Position numbers and translations under genes: made by a program
The notes under the pieces: model-generated
Database searches by the model: none
Seen by the model: only the letters and a program-made list of their open reading frames with translations
Told to the model about the DNA's origin: nothing
Assembly (NCBI RefSeq): GCF_012221945.1
Contig: NZ_CP032549.1
Span: 1,116,001-1,180,000, forward strand
Reading direction: 5' to 3'
Length of the DNA stretch: 64,000 bases
DNA from: Glutamicibacter mishrai
GTDB lineage: Bacteria; Actinomycetota; Actinomycetes; Actinomycetales; Micrococcaceae
In this document: one piece after another, positions 26,761 to 35,773 of the stretch
Position numbering within the stretch: position 1 is the stretch's first letter
Layout: every line of letters begins with the position of its first letter

Positions 26761-27414
26761 ATGACAACTCATTCCCCTTTGGTCCGCGTTCACGAGGCGC
26801 ACTTCTCCTACGGGCACGAGCAGGTCCTTCATGGCGTTTCCCTGTCGGTGAATCCCGGCGAGATTCTTGCAATCACCGGTGCCAACGGATCCGGGAAATC
26901 AACATTGCTGGAGCTGATCGCCGGGACCAATATCCCTAGCCACGGCCACATCGAGCGCATCGCACCGGTGGCTCTTGTTGTCCAGCGCCCCAACATTCCC
27001 GCCGGGCTGCCGCTCACCGTTGCCGATGTAGTCGCAATGGGCACCTGGCGAACCCGCGCTCCTCGCGCGCAGGTCCGGGAATCAATCACCAATGCCCTCA
27101 GCCGGGTGGGACTCCCCGGATTCGAGCGCCGCGATTTCGCCCAGCTTTCCGGAGGGCAGCGGCAGCGCACACTCATTGCCCAGGGGCTGGTGCAGCAAAC
27201 CCCCGTGCTGCTGCTTGATGAACCCCTGGCTTCTTTGGACGCGGACAGCCGAGAAAAGATCCACGAAATCCTTCGCGCCGAAGCGAACCACGGCACCGCG
27301 GTGGTGCTGGTGACCCATGACCAGGATTCCCAAGGATTAGCGGACCGGACCGTCACCTTGCGTGACGGGCGCATTGCGCCTCACGTGATCTTGAGCGGCG
27401 GCATCGACCTATAG
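26761..27414 (+). CDS. aztA: Zinc ABC transporter ATP-binding protein AztA
   Basis: A 217-residue ABC ATPase: Walker A GANGSGKST, signature LSGGQRQRT, Walker B VLLLDEPLASLD and the switch His in VTHDQ. It pairs with AztB across the divergent promoter. The length is typical of metal-type ABC ATPases. The ribosome site is weak (GGAG six bases before ATG). Confidence 0.92.
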   Translation: MTTHSPLVRVHEAHFSYGHEQVLHGVSLSVNPGEILAITGANGSGKSTLLELIAGTNIPSHGHIERIAPVALVVQRPNIPAGLPLTVADVVAMGTWRTRAPRAQVRESITNALSRVGLPGFERRDFAQLSGGQRQRTLIAQGLVQQTPVLLLDEPLASLDADSREKIHEILRAEANHGTAVVLVTHDQDSQGLADRTVTLRDGRIAPHVILSGGIDL

Positions 27415-27538
27415 CCAAGAGGCAGCCTGGCCGCAATCAGTGATGGCCCCGTTGATGTTCATGCCCGCAGTGACCAAACTTTCGCGATACGTCTGCTTAC
27501 ATTGGTGGGTAAGCCGACGCATTCTTTGAAGGACGTTC

Positions 27539-28708
27539 ATGACTCAGCAGCCACCACCGGAACCGGTGTATGCCGTTCCCGACTCAGCGCTGCGCTTCAT
27601 TGGATTCTTGTCGTTTTTCGACCGGTACGGCACCCCACCGATGCTCCTGGCACTCTCTTTGGGTACCTCGTTGGATTTCTCCCAGGCAGTGCAGCTCATT
27701 GCCGCATACTCGTTGTTCTATGCCATCGGGCAGCCGCTATGGGGACTGGTCAGCGATCGTTTTGGCCGTTTGATTGTCCTGCGGACAGCGCTGGCCGGCG
27801 CCGGCATCGGCGCGCTGGCGAGCATCATGTTCAGCGATTATGTGCCATTGCTTGTCGCACGCTGTTTTACCGGGCTGATGTTCGGCGCACTGTACCCCAC
27901 CCTGCTGACTTTGCTCGGCGACACCCGCCAAGGCGTTGAACGCGCTCGCGGCCTCTCCGATCTCCAGATCTATTCGTCGCTTGGGACCACGTTGGCAACG
28001 GTTTCCGCCGGCGCGCTGGCTACCTCCCTTGATTGGCGGTTGGTGTTTGCGCTGCCTGCCGTGGGATGCGTGGCCGCACTGTATTCATTGCGACGAGTAC
28101 GCGAACCGCAGCATCCTCGCACGGGGTTCAGCCTGGTTGCGGCCTTGCGCCCGATGAATTTGGCCCTGTACACCATCGTCTTCCTAGAGGGCGCGCTGCT
28201 CATGGGGCTGCTGACCTATGTCGTTCCCGCCTTGCAGCACACTGGCGTATCCGTTGGACTTGCGGGCATCTTGGGGTGCGGGTTTGCCATTGGCGTGATC
28301 CTTGGAGCGCGGTTGATGCGGCGCTTGGTGGCTCGCTTCTCAAGAACCTGGCTGATCGGTTGCGGAGGACTGATGCTGTGCGGAGCTTTCCTGCCCTCGG
28401 CATTCTGGCCTTCGGCGTTTTCCTACACGGTCACCGCGCTGCTTTTGGGTGCCACGAACGCCATCATGCATTCGTCAATGCAGGGCTGGGCCACCGATAT
28501 TGCGCCCGATGCCCGGGCTACGACGGTGTCATTCTTCGTGTTTTCGCTATTTGCCGGCGCTTCGGTGGCCACTTATCTCAGCGCAGCCATGGCCGAACAA
28601 GGGCACTACGCACAGATCTTCGGTTACGGCCTTGTCTTGAGCTTGGTGCTGGTTTTCGTTGCTGCTGGAACCCATGAGCTGTGGCGCAAGAATACCTCGG
28701 CAAACTAG
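27539..28708 (+). CDS. Major facilitator superfamily transporter
   Basis: A 389-residue, 12-segment MFS protein of DHA-like length, with the loop 2-3 motif GLVSDRFGRLIVL and a repeated half. Substrate cannot be read from the sequence. It stands alone 125 bp after aztA and converges on a LysE gene. No regulator is adjacent, so there is no clue from context beyond a possible efflux role. Confidence 0.82.
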   Translation: MTQQPPPEPVYAVPDSALRFIGFLSFFDRYGTPPMLLALSLGTSLDFSQAVQLIAAYSLFYAIGQPLWGLVSDRFGRLIVLRTALAGAGIGALASIMFSDYVPLLVARCFTGLMFGALYPTLLTLLGDTRQGVERARGLSDLQIYSSLGTTLATVSAGALATSLDWRLVFALPAVGCVAALYSLRRVREPQHPRTGFSLVAALRPMNLALYTIVFLEGALLMGLLTYVVPALQHTGVSVGLAGILGCGFAIGVILGARLMRRLVARFSRTWLIGCGGLMLCGAFLPSAFWPSAFSYTVTALLLGATNAIMHSSMQGWATDIAPDARATTVSFFVFSLFAGASVATYLSAAMAEQGHYAQIFGYGLVLSLVLVFVAAGTHELWRKNTSAN

Positions 28709-28729
28709 GCGTTAGGTGCCTATAGCTGG

Positions 28730-29383
28730 TTATTTGAAGGCGCTGATGATCACGCCAAGCCCCATCAGGAACAGCGCAGCACAAGCCGTCCATTCCAGGC
28801 GCAACGCGATTTCTGGGCGCTTGAACCAGTGCATCGCCTTGGACGCGGCCGTGCTCAAGATCAGCATGTACAAGAATCCAACGGACGCGAAAATTGCGCC
28901 CAGGCCCATGCCCCAGAGGAAAGTATTCGAATCTTTGGGGATGAAGCTTGGCATCATGGCCAGGAACAGCAGGCCCAGCTTGGGATTCAGCGCGGCCGAA
29001 AGCATGCCGGAGATAAAGGTCTTGCCCAGCGAGTGATCGGCCTGGCGCGGCCCCTCGCGGGTTTCGGTTCGGGCGATAGCACTGTCAGCTTTCGCGACAG
29101 CCCGGGATTTCAAGAAACCCGTGACTCCGAGATAAACGAGATACAGCCCGCCGAGTATCGCAATGATGGTCTCGACGATGGGATACCGCTGAATCACCGA
29201 GGCGGCTCCTGCCCCGGCCAATGTCGCCCAGGCGAAGATGGCCACCATCATGCCGAGCGCTGCCACGATTCCGTGCAGTTGCCGTACCAGCGAATAACGC
29301 AGCACAAGGAAAGTGTCTGGTCCCGGTGAAAGTGTCACCATGACGCACACGCCAAGATACGCACAGAAAGAAGCCCAAGTCAT
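28730..29383 (-). CDS. LysE/RhtB-family exporter
   Basis: A 217-residue membrane protein with the family start MTWASFCAYLGVCVMVTLSPGPDTFLVLRYSL (shown here from residue 1) and about six membrane segments. LysE/RhtB proteins export amino acids and their analogues. The start at 29383 is chosen because it gives the family N-terminus; eight extra codons are possible. It converges on the MFS gene. Confidence 0.87.
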   Translation of the reverse strand: MTWASFCAYLGVCVMVTLSPGPDTFLVLRYSLVRQLHGIVAALGMMVAIFAWATLAGAGAASVIQRYPIVETIIAILGGLYLVYLGVTGFLKSRAVAKADSAIARTETREGPRQADHSLGKTFISGMLSAALNPKLGLLFLAMMPSFIPKDSNTFLWGMGLGAIFASVGFLYMLILSTAASKAMHWFKRPEIALRLEWTACAALFLMGLGVIISAFK

Positions 29384-29541
29384 AATGCACCAGTCTAGAA
29401 ATGCCACGGCCCGCCTGACTAAACGGTGACGAGATCATGTCCGAGTTCCAGCCGTGCTGCAACACATTTTGCCGGTTCTTAGCAGAATTGGCCTAAAGGT
29501 TGATTTAATAGGTTCACCAACGAATTTGAAAGCAGGCGGCA

Positions 29542-29964
29542 ATGTCTACTCCGAATGGCGAACCGCAGAATCCATATACAGCGGGGCAGCCAAATCAGGG
29601 CCAGAACCAGCAGTTCGGGCAGTATCGGCAATACCCGCAGTCGCAGTACCAGCAATCCCCGTATCAGCAGGGCTATCCCGGCTACCCGACGCAAGCGCAG
29701 TTCGAGGGAAGTCAACTTGCGCAGACGTCAATGGTCCTGGGCATCTTGTCGATTTTTATCTTGAATATCATTTTGGGACCTATCGCGATCGCCAAGGCCA
29801 ACCGTGCTGAGCGCGTGTTCAATACGGCTGCGACAGCAGGCAAGGTGACCGGATGGATCGGCACCATCATCGGCCTGTTCTGGGTTCTCGGATTCGTAGG
29901 CACGATTCTCATGGCGATATTGGCACCGGAAATGTCCTACGAAACCTACGACAACGGGTTCTAG
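29542..29964 (+). CDS. DUF4190-type small membrane protein
   Basis: A 140-residue protein: a Gln/Tyr/Pro/Gly-rich low-complexity N-terminus (about 1-58, QYQQSPYQQGYPGYP) and two membrane segments enclosing IAKANRAERVFNTAATAGKV, the arrangement of DUF4190 proteins of actinobacteria. Function is unknown. A terminator follows, so it is monocistronic. Confidence 0.8.
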   Translation: MSTPNGEPQNPYTAGQPNQGQNQQFGQYRQYPQSQYQQSPYQQGYPGYPTQAQFEGSQLAQTSMVLGILSIFILNIILGPIAIAKANRAERVFNTAATAGKVTGWIGTIIGLFWVLGFVGTILMAILAPEMSYETYDNGF

Positions 29965-29990
29965 AACCACTCAAGAATTCGCTTAACGAC

Positions 29991-30023
29991 AAATCCTCCG
30001 AACCACAATGGTTCGGAGGATTT
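29991..30023 (+). terminator. Terminator after the DUF4190 gene
   Basis: AAATCCTCCGAACC and its exact complement GGTTCGGAGGATTT pair over 14 bp with a 5-base loop; the arm ends in TTT. Confidence 0.85.
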
Positions 30024-30075
30024 GCCGGTATCGGCCCTCATACCGTCAACCCCATGACGGCCCTCGGGAAGCTAT

Positions 30076-30624
30076 TTAGGCTGCAGCAGGCAGTACGAAG
30101 GAAGCATCGAGCTCGATCTTGACCTTGTCGCTGACCAGAACGCCACCGGCTTCCAGTGCCGCGTTCCAGGTGATGCCGAATTCCTTGCGGGAGATGGTGG
30201 TGGATGCGAAGAAGCCTGCGCGGGTTGCGCCGAAAGCGTCAACAGCCTGGCCGCCAACCTCAACTTCGAATTCAACTTCCTTGGATACGCCGCGGATGGT
30301 CAGGTCGCCTACGAGGATGAACTCGTCTGCGCCGCCCTTGACGCCGGTCGACTTGAAGGTCATGGTTGGGAACTGCTCGGCGTCGAAGAAGTCAGCGCTC
30401 TTCAGGTGGCCGTCGCGGTTCTCGTCCTTGGTGTTGACCGAGTTGATCTGGACGGTTGCTTCAACGCTGGAGGTTTCCAGGGTCTCGCCGATGTTCAGTG
30501 TTGCGTCGAATTCGGTGAAGCTACCGCGAACCTTGGAGATGCCAGCGTGGCGGACGGAGAAGCCAACCTCGGAGTGCGATGCGTCGAGGTTCCAGGTACC
30601 AGCGGTCAATGCAGTTGCAGCCAT
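30076..30624 (-). CDS. YceI-family lipocalin-like protein
   Basis: A 182-residue YceI-domain protein (GTWNLDASHSEVGFSVRHAG at the start; TIRGVSKEVEFEVE in the middle). These beta-barrels bind polyisoprenoid or amide lipids; here no signal peptide is present, so it is cytoplasmic, as is usual for the actinobacterial form. The ribosome site AAAGGA lies before the ATG. A -35/-10 pair and two palindromes upstream suggest control by a MarR-type repressor. Confidence 0.9.
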   Translation of the reverse strand: MAATALTAGTWNLDASHSEVGFSVRHAGISKVRGSFTEFDATLNIGETLETSSVEATVQINSVNTKDENRDGHLKSADFFDAEQFPTMTFKSTGVKGGADEFILVGDLTIRGVSKEVEFEVEVGGQAVDAFGATRAGFFASTTISRKEFGITWNAALEAGGVLVSDKVKIELDASFVLPAAA

Positions 30625-30654
30625 GTCTAAATCCTTTCGTCACGCCAACAGGTA

Positions 30655-30714
30655 GTTGACGTTTCAATTTGTTTCCTTGATACCAGTATGCACCGATTAA
30701 GTTGAAGCGTCAAC
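30655..30714 (-). promoter_or_regulatory. yceI promoter with two GTTGA-N4-TCAAC operators
   Basis: On the minus strand TTGACG (30713-30708) and CATACT (30690-30685) are spaced by 17 bp. The perfect palindrome GTTGAAGCGTCAAC (30701-30714) covers the -35, and a near copy GTTGACGTTTCAAT (30655-30668) lies downstream of the start point. Two sites bracketing a promoter indicate repression. The TTGA...TCAA half-sites are typical of MarR-family regulators (inference). Confidence 0.65.
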
Positions 30715-30921
30715 AAGTTTTCTCAAGAAAATCTTGAACCTGCTGGATAGAACACGCCAATTCGGCCATTGACCTGCACTTTTATCGCGCAAAAAACTTT
30801 TCAACTTCTGCCGAAATCCCTTGCCCAAACTCAGAAAGCTCGCGCTCAAGGCTTCCGCTCTACTTCATTCTGCGCCCTACGCCGGCCCGGCGGAACCAAC
30901 CGGGAATGAATCTTCAATGAC
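30715..30921. other. Intergenic stretch between yceI and the opuC operon
   Basis: The gap from yceI (30625) to the substrate-binding gene (30990) is 366 bp. It holds the yceI promoter and operators and the terminator at 30922. The remaining 200 bp has no ORF with a ribosome site or family match, and I see no other structure in it. Confidence 0.5.
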
Positions 30922-30964
30922 AAAAGCTGAACCCCGACTCCTCCGAAGTCGGGGTTCAGCTTTT
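30922..30964. terminator. Terminator of the opuC-type operon
   Basis: AAAAGCTGAACCCCGACT pairs over 18 bp with its complement at 30947-30964, with a 7-base loop and A/T-rich ends, so it can work on either strand. It lies just after the last gene of the minus-strand operon. Confidence 0.88.
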
Positions 30965-30990
30965 CAACTCATTGGATCCTGCACGCTAGA

Positions 30991-31968
30991 TCATGGCTTG
31001 GAAACCAGGCCTTGATCAACCATCCATTCAAAGGCGACATCGGCTGGCTCGCGGCCAATAACATCCACTTGGTAGTTCAGTTCCATCAAGACCTCATCGG
31101 TCAGCAACGGAGCGATCTTGGCCATGATGTCCTTGACCTCAGGATGCTTCTTCAAGAACTCCCCATTGAACGCTGGTGCCGCGTTGTAGCTTGGGAAATA
31201 CTTCCTGTCGTCTTCCAGAACCGTCAGGTTCAACGCCTTGATACGGCCATCGGTAGTGAATACCTCACCGAAGTTGCACGCGCCATCGGCGGTAGCCTGA
31301 TAGATCGCGCCGACGTCATACAGGCCGATATTGCTCTCAGGCACTTCCGCGCCACGGTCGATTCCGTAGTGCTCCAGCATCGGGGTCAGGCCATCACGAC
31401 GCGAATTGAATTCCGGGTCGACACAGAAGGTCAGATCCTTGGGATCAACATTCTTCAGCTCCGAAAGCTTGGTCACTCCCAGGCGCTTAGCGGTCTCTTC
31501 ATTCATGGCCATCGCGTAGGTGTTATTCAACGGCGCCGGCTTGCCCCAGTCGATGCCGTTGGGAATGTCATCCTTCTTCACCGCTTCCCACTGGGCCTGT
31601 TCGCCATCGACCGGTTCTTCATGGCCAAGATAGGTCAGCCACGCGGTACCGGTGTATTCCCACAGCAAACTCGCGTCACCTGAAAGCAACAGCTGTCGCG
31701 CGGGCTGGGAGCCTGGCACGTTGGTCAGGTCCGTGACGTCGTAGCCTGCGGCTTCCAGAGCGATCACGGTGATCTTGCCCAAGAGCAGCTGCTCGGTGAA
31801 GGACTTGGACGTGACCGTCACTTCCACCTTTTCCGAATTCCCTGCTACGGGCTGGATCTTTCCTGGCCCCACCGCAGGCACTGTGCCGGTGGATGGGCTC
31901 AAGCCGCAACCGGTCAATCCAATGACAGCGGCAATGGATACCAAGGACAGTTTCATCGTATTTTTCAT
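30991..31968 (-). CDS. Osmoprotectant (glycine betaine/choline) ABC transporter substrate-binding lipoprotein
   Basis: A 325-residue OpuAC-domain protein with lipobox IGLTGCGL. It carries the family pattern VTVTSKSFTEQLLLGKI and LLWEYTGTAWLTYLG that shapes the quaternary-amine pocket in OpuCC/ProX. It is the last gene of a four-gene operon and overlaps the permease gene by 4 bp. The substrate could be betaine, choline, carnitine or ectoine-like; the sequence alone does not say. Confidence 0.9.
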   Translation of the reverse strand: MKNTMKLSLVSIAAVIGLTGCGLSPSTGTVPAVGPGKIQPVAGNSEKVEVTVTSKSFTEQLLLGKITVIALEAAGYDVTDLTNVPGSQPARQLLLSGDASLLWEYTGTAWLTYLGHEEPVDGEQAQWEAVKKDDIPNGIDWGKPAPLNNTYAMAMNEETAKRLGVTKLSELKNVDPKDLTFCVDPEFNSRRDGLTPMLEHYGIDRGAEVPESNIGLYDVGAIYQATADGACNFGEVFTTDGRIKALNLTVLEDDRKYFPSYNAAPAFNGEFLKKHPEVKDIMAKIAPLLTDEVLMELNYQVDVIGREPADVAFEWMVDQGLVSKP

Positions 31969-32693
31969 GACAGTCCCTTCGGCCGTGCAACCTGTTCGAC
32001 AACGCGCCCCAGCCAGTCAATGGTCAAGGCCAGCAACGCAACCAGCAGAGAACCGGTAATCAGCACGACGTTGAGGTTGAGGTTCACACCGGTGGTAATC
32101 AGGATTCCCAGTCCGCCGCCGTTGATGAAGGTTGCCAGGGTGGCGGTACCCACCAGCAGCACCAGTGCTGTGCGGATACCCGATAGCATCACGGGGACCG
32201 CCAACGGCAGTTCCACTTTGAAGAGCACGGCCATCAGGCTCATGCCGATGCCCCGCCCTGCTTCGACGATGCGCTGGTCAACCTGCTGCAAGCCCACGAT
32301 GGTATTGGAAAGCACCGGAAGAATGGCATAGATGACCAAGGAGACAATCGCGGTTTTCGCTCCGAAGCCGAGCCAGAAGGCCAGCAGCACCACAACGCCG
32401 ATGGCCGGTGCGGCCTGCCCGAAGTTGGCGATGGCACGCACCGCAGGGGCTGCGCGACGCAGGCTCGGACGGGTCAGCAAGATCCCCAACGGGATCGCGA
32501 TGATCAATACGATCACCGTGGAAATCACGGTGAGCTTCAGGTGTTCCAAGGTGTAGCCCCAGATCGTGGCCGGGTCCAGGGTCTGGCGCTCGGTCTCGGT
32601 CAGGTCGGCGTTCAGCAGCCACACCATGAGCACCGCGAATGCCGCTAGGATGGCAACGATTTGCCAGATGAGGGTTCGTTTTTCTGTGCTCAT
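31965..32693 (-). CDS. Osmoprotectant ABC transporter permease
   Basis: A 242-residue BPD-type permease with five or six membrane segments; the cytoplasmic coupling region reads EAGRGIGMSLMAVLFKVELPLAVPVMLSG in part. It is homologous to OpuCB/OpuCD and to the permease at 33945. It overlaps its neighbours by 4 bp on both sides. Two different permeases plus one ATPase and one binding protein is the OpuC layout. Confidence 0.9.
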   Translation of the reverse strand: MSTEKRTLIWQIVAILAAFAVLMVWLLNADLTETERQTLDPATIWGYTLEHLKLTVISTVIVLIIAIPLGILLTRPSLRRAAPAVRAIANFGQAAPAIGVVVLLAFWLGFGAKTAIVSLVIYAILPVLSNTIVGLQQVDQRIVEAGRGIGMSLMAVLFKVELPLAVPVMLSGIRTALVLLVGTATLATFINGGGLGILITTGVNLNLNVVLITGSLLVALLALTIDWLGRVVEQVARPKGLS

Positions 32694-33952
32694 ACGGGTT
32701 CACCATCCGGCTTGGCGGCCTCGCCCTCAATGTCCACGACATTGATTGCTCCCGAGTTCAAACCAACCGGCGCCGAGTGGTCCCCGTCCTGGGCGCTGTT
32801 GGCTGCGGCGATGGCTTCCATAACGGTCTGGACTGTAATGGTGCCCAGCAGCACGTCGCGCCGGCCGGTCACCAAAGCTGATTCGGAGCTGGCAACCAGC
32901 ATCGTATCCAGCGCATCGTTCAGCGTCGCCTGTTCGCCGACAACCGGCAAGTTCTGGTCGTAGGTGCCATCGATGATTTCCGCACGCGATAGCTGTCTGC
33001 GGTCCAAACGGCGCAGCGGGCGACCGCGCGAATCCAGGACCACCGCGTACTTGCGGCCCGCTCCCTGCACCTGCGAGAGCACATCGGAGGCGCGCTTTCC
33101 CGGAGTCGTGGTGATGGCTTCTTCGAGATCCACCTCGTTGACTCGGGTCAAGGTCAACTGCTTCAAGCCCGCGCCGGAGCCGATGAAGTTCTCGACGAAC
33201 TCGCTGGCCGGGTTGGCCAGAATGCGTTCGGGCGAATCGTATTGTTCCAGCTGGGCGCCTTCATTGAAGATCGCGATCCAGTCCCCCAGCTTCACCGCTT
33301 CATCGAAGTCGTGGGTCACGCAGACAATGGTCTTCTGGACCTCGGACTGGATGTTCAGCAGCTCGTCCTGCAAGCGCTGGCGGGTGATCGGGTCGACTGC
33401 GCCGAAAGGCTCATCCATCAGCAGGACCGGTGGGTCGGCCGCCAAGGCGCGGGCCACGCCCACACGCTGCTGCTGGCCGCCGGAGAGCTCCTTCGGGAAG
33501 CGATCGCGGTACAGATCCGGATCCAGCGAGACGAGTTCGAGCAGTTCGTCCACGCGGGCCGCGATCTTTTCCTTGGACCAGCCCAGCATCTTGGGGACCA
33601 TGGCGATGTTGGTCGCCACGGTCATATGAGGGAAGAGGCCGCCTGCCTGAATGACGTAGCCAATGCGTCGACGCAGTTCGTCGCCGTTCATGCCGGTGAC
33701 GTCTTCTCCGTTGATCACGATTTTTCCACTGGTCGGCTCGATCAGGCGGTTGATCATCTTCAGGGTAGTCGTCTTGCCGCAACCCGATGGGCCAACAAAC
33801 ATCACGATGGATCCAGCTGGAATCTCCAAGGTGAGGCCGCCGACGGCGGATTTCTTTTGCCCCGGGTAGGTCTTGGTGACTTCTTCGAGCATGATTGACG
33901 CACCCGTGACATCCTGGGCGGTCAAAGTTTCGGAGTTCTTATTTTCAGACAC
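32690..33952 (-). CDS. Osmoprotectant ABC transporter ATP-binding protein with CBS domains
   Basis: A 420-residue ProV/OpuCA-type ATPase: Walker A VGPSGCGKTTT, signature LSGGQQQRVG, Walker B VLLMDEPFGAVD, followed by two CBS modules (about 255-395), which in OpuA/OpuC sense ionic strength or c-di-AMP. The tail after the CBS pair is short and acidic. It energises the two permeases encoded on either side. Confidence 0.93.
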   Translation of the reverse strand: MSENKNSETLTAQDVTGASIMLEEVTKTYPGQKKSAVGGLTLEIPAGSIVMFVGPSGCGKTTTLKMINRLIEPTSGKIVINGEDVTGMNGDELRRRIGYVIQAGGLFPHMTVATNIAMVPKMLGWSKEKIAARVDELLELVSLDPDLYRDRFPKELSGGQQQRVGVARALAADPPVLLMDEPFGAVDPITRQRLQDELLNIQSEVQKTIVCVTHDFDEAVKLGDWIAIFNEGAQLEQYDSPERILANPASEFVENFIGSGAGLKQLTLTRVNEVDLEEAITTTPGKRASDVLSQVQGAGRKYAVVLDSRGRPLRRLDRRQLSRAEIIDGTYDQNLPVVGEQATLNDALDTMLVASSESALVTGRRDVLLGTITVQTVMEAIAAANSAQDGDHSAPVGLNSGAINVVDIEGEAAKPDGEPV

Positions 33953-34586
33953 GGATACCTCGCGGGGTAGTCAGTCGGCCGATGCCGAGCAGAATCAGGT
34001 CAAGAATGAGCGCCAGAATCACGACGCCGATGACGCCGGTAATGACAGATTCCAGAGAGTTAGCTCCGCCGAGGCGGGAGAGGCCTTGGAAGATGAAGCC
34101 GCCAAGGCCCGGGCCCAGCGCATAGGAGACCACAGCGGCCACGCCCATGACCATTTGGGCCGAGACGCGCACGCCGGTCAGGATGACGGGCCATGCGATG
34201 GGCAATTCGACGGAGATGAGCGTTTTCAGCCGGCTCATCCCAATGCCCTTGGCGGACTCCACAATGGACGGTTCAATGTTGTTCAAACCCACGATGGCGT
34301 TGCGCAGAATCGGCAGTGCGGCAAAGAAGGTCACCACGATCACCGCCGGTGCTACACCGAAGCCGAAGGGAACGATCAGCAAACCGATCAAGGCGAAGGA
34401 CGGGATGGTCAGGCCAATCGCGCTCACAGAGTTGGCGATGCCAGAGAGGGACTTATTGCGATACACCAAAACGGCAATAAGCACAGAGATGATTGTTGCC
34501 AGTATCAGGCACTGAGCGACAAGCGAAAAGTGCTGCCACGAGGCGAAGAAAATATGGCGATATCGCTCGCCAAAATAGTCACCCAC
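33945..34586 (-). CDS. Osmoprotectant ABC transporter permease
   Basis: A 213-residue permease with about six membrane segments and the loop ESAKGIGMSRLKTLISVELPIAWPVILTG in part, homologous to the permease at 31965. It is the first gene of the operon. The 215-bp gap upstream to 34801 presumably holds the promoter; it contains a small hairpin GGCAGT-AAA-ACTGCC near 34632, but no clear -35/-10 was found. Confidence 0.9.
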   Translation of the reverse strand: MGDYFGERYRHIFFASWQHFSLVAQCLILATIISVLIAVLVYRNKSLSGIANSVSAIGLTIPSFALIGLLIVPFGFGVAPAVIVVTFFAALPILRNAIVGLNNIEPSIVESAKGIGMSRLKTLISVELPIAWPVILTGVRVSAQMVMGVAAVVSYALGPGLGGFIFQGLSRLGGANSLESVITGVIGVVILALILDLILLGIGRLTTPRGIRV

Positions 34587-34801
34587 ATTAAAACCTACTT
34601 CACTTTAGTTTCGTATCTAGACCGGTCTCAGGGCAGTAAAACTGCCTAGTTCTTACTTCGACCTTACCGTTCGTAACGCAGGTCACCAAGATTCACGGGC
34701 CGGAATAGCGCGCTTTTCGCCTTGTTTAGTCGGTGGCAAGAATGCTTGCGGGAAGCTGACATGAGGTGTGATTTCGAGGCGAAATGTAGTGAGATGGAGT
34801 T

Positions 34802-35659
34802 ATGAAACTTGCTACGATCCGCCTCGCCAGCGAACCCGGCCACACCACGGCAGCCGTCATCGAAGATGGCAGGGTCTTCTACCTGGACAACCTCGACACC
34901 GTCCAGCGCTTTCTGCGCCTTGATCAGGAAACCCAGCAGGAAGTCATCGCCCGCGCCTTGGTTGGCGAGTCGATTGCAGAAGGCGAAGCCGACTACGCTC
35001 CGCTGATTCCGAACCCGTCGAAAATCTACTGCATCGGCTTGAACTACAAGTCCCATGCAGCTGAAGTCGGAGAAGAGCTGCCAAAGTACCCCACCGTTTT
35101 CGCCAAATTCGCCTCATCGCTGTGCGGCGCCAATGACGCGGTAGAAATCCCGGTTGAGGATCATCGTGTTGACTATGAAGCAGAACTGGCCATCATCATC
35201 GGTACGTCGGGACGTCGCATCAGCGAGGAAGTCGCCTCGGCGCATATTGCCGGATATGCCGTCTCCAGCGATGTATCCATGCGTGGATACCAGGGACGCA
35301 CCCAGGAATGGCTGCAGGGGAAAATTTGGGATCATTCCACTCCCCTGGGCCCATGGCTGGTGACCCCGGACGAGATGGATCCGGCTGCAAAAATCACCAG
35401 CGCAGTCAACGGAACGGTGGTCCAGGAGGGCCAGATCGATGATTTGATCTTCTCCCCGCCCCAGTTGGTTTCCTACCTTTCAACTTTTAATGAGTTGCAG
35501 CCTGGCGATGTGATCCTCACAGGAACTCCCGCAGGTGTCGCATTGGGCCGCCGAGACGAAAACGGACGGCATCCTTGGCTCAAGCACGGTGATGTGCTGG
35601 AGACCCGAGTCGAGGGTCTTGGCGTTGCCAGGACAACATTCCACGCGCCGCAGAATTAG
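34802..35659 (+). CDS. Fumarylacetoacetate hydrolase-family protein
   Basis: A 285-residue protein with the FAH C-terminal fold. It has the IYCIGLNYKSHAAEVG entry motif, metal ligands in VDYEAELAIIIG and DVSMRGYQGRTQEW, and GDVILTGTPAGVALGR near the end. Members are acylpyruvases, 2-hydroxyhepta-2,4-diene-1,7-dioate isomerases or oxaloacetate decarboxylases. It is monocistronic with a strong terminator, so the substrate cannot be assigned from neighbours. Confidence 0.88.
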   Translation: MKLATIRLASEPGHTTAAVIEDGRVFYLDNLDTVQRFLRLDQETQQEVIARALVGESIAEGEADYAPLIPNPSKIYCIGLNYKSHAAEVGEELPKYPTVFAKFASSLCGANDAVEIPVEDHRVDYEAELAIIIGTSGRRISEEVASAHIAGYAVSSDVSMRGYQGRTQEWLQGKIWDHSTPLGPWLVTPDEMDPAAKITSAVNGTVVQEGQIDDLIFSPPQLVSYLSTFNELQPGDVILTGTPAGVALGRRDENGRHPWLKHGDVLETRVEGLGVARTTFHAPQN

Positions 35660-35669
35660 CAGATACTTC

Positions 35670-35716
35670 GCAACAGGCTCACCAGTTCATCGGTCGCTGG
35701 TGAGCCTGTTGCTTTT
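35670..35716 (+). terminator. Terminator after the FAH-family gene
   Basis: GCAACAGGCTCACCAG pairs exactly with CTGGTGAGCCTGTTGC (35697-35712) over 16 bp, followed by TTTT. Confidence 0.9.
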
Positions 35717-35743
35717 CGCATGCCCCTTCACATCGTTTGTTAT

Positions 35744-35758
35744 TGAGAATGATTCTCA
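35744..35758. promoter_or_regulatory. Zur box before the CobW-like gene
   Basis: TGAGAATGATTCTCA is a perfect 7-1-7 palindrome, 15 bp before the start codon of the CobW-like gene. It is nearly identical to the site in the aztA/aztB gap (26729-26743), which places both loci under the same zinc-dependent repressor. Confidence 0.88.
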
Positions 35759-35773
35759 TATAAGGTAACTGGT

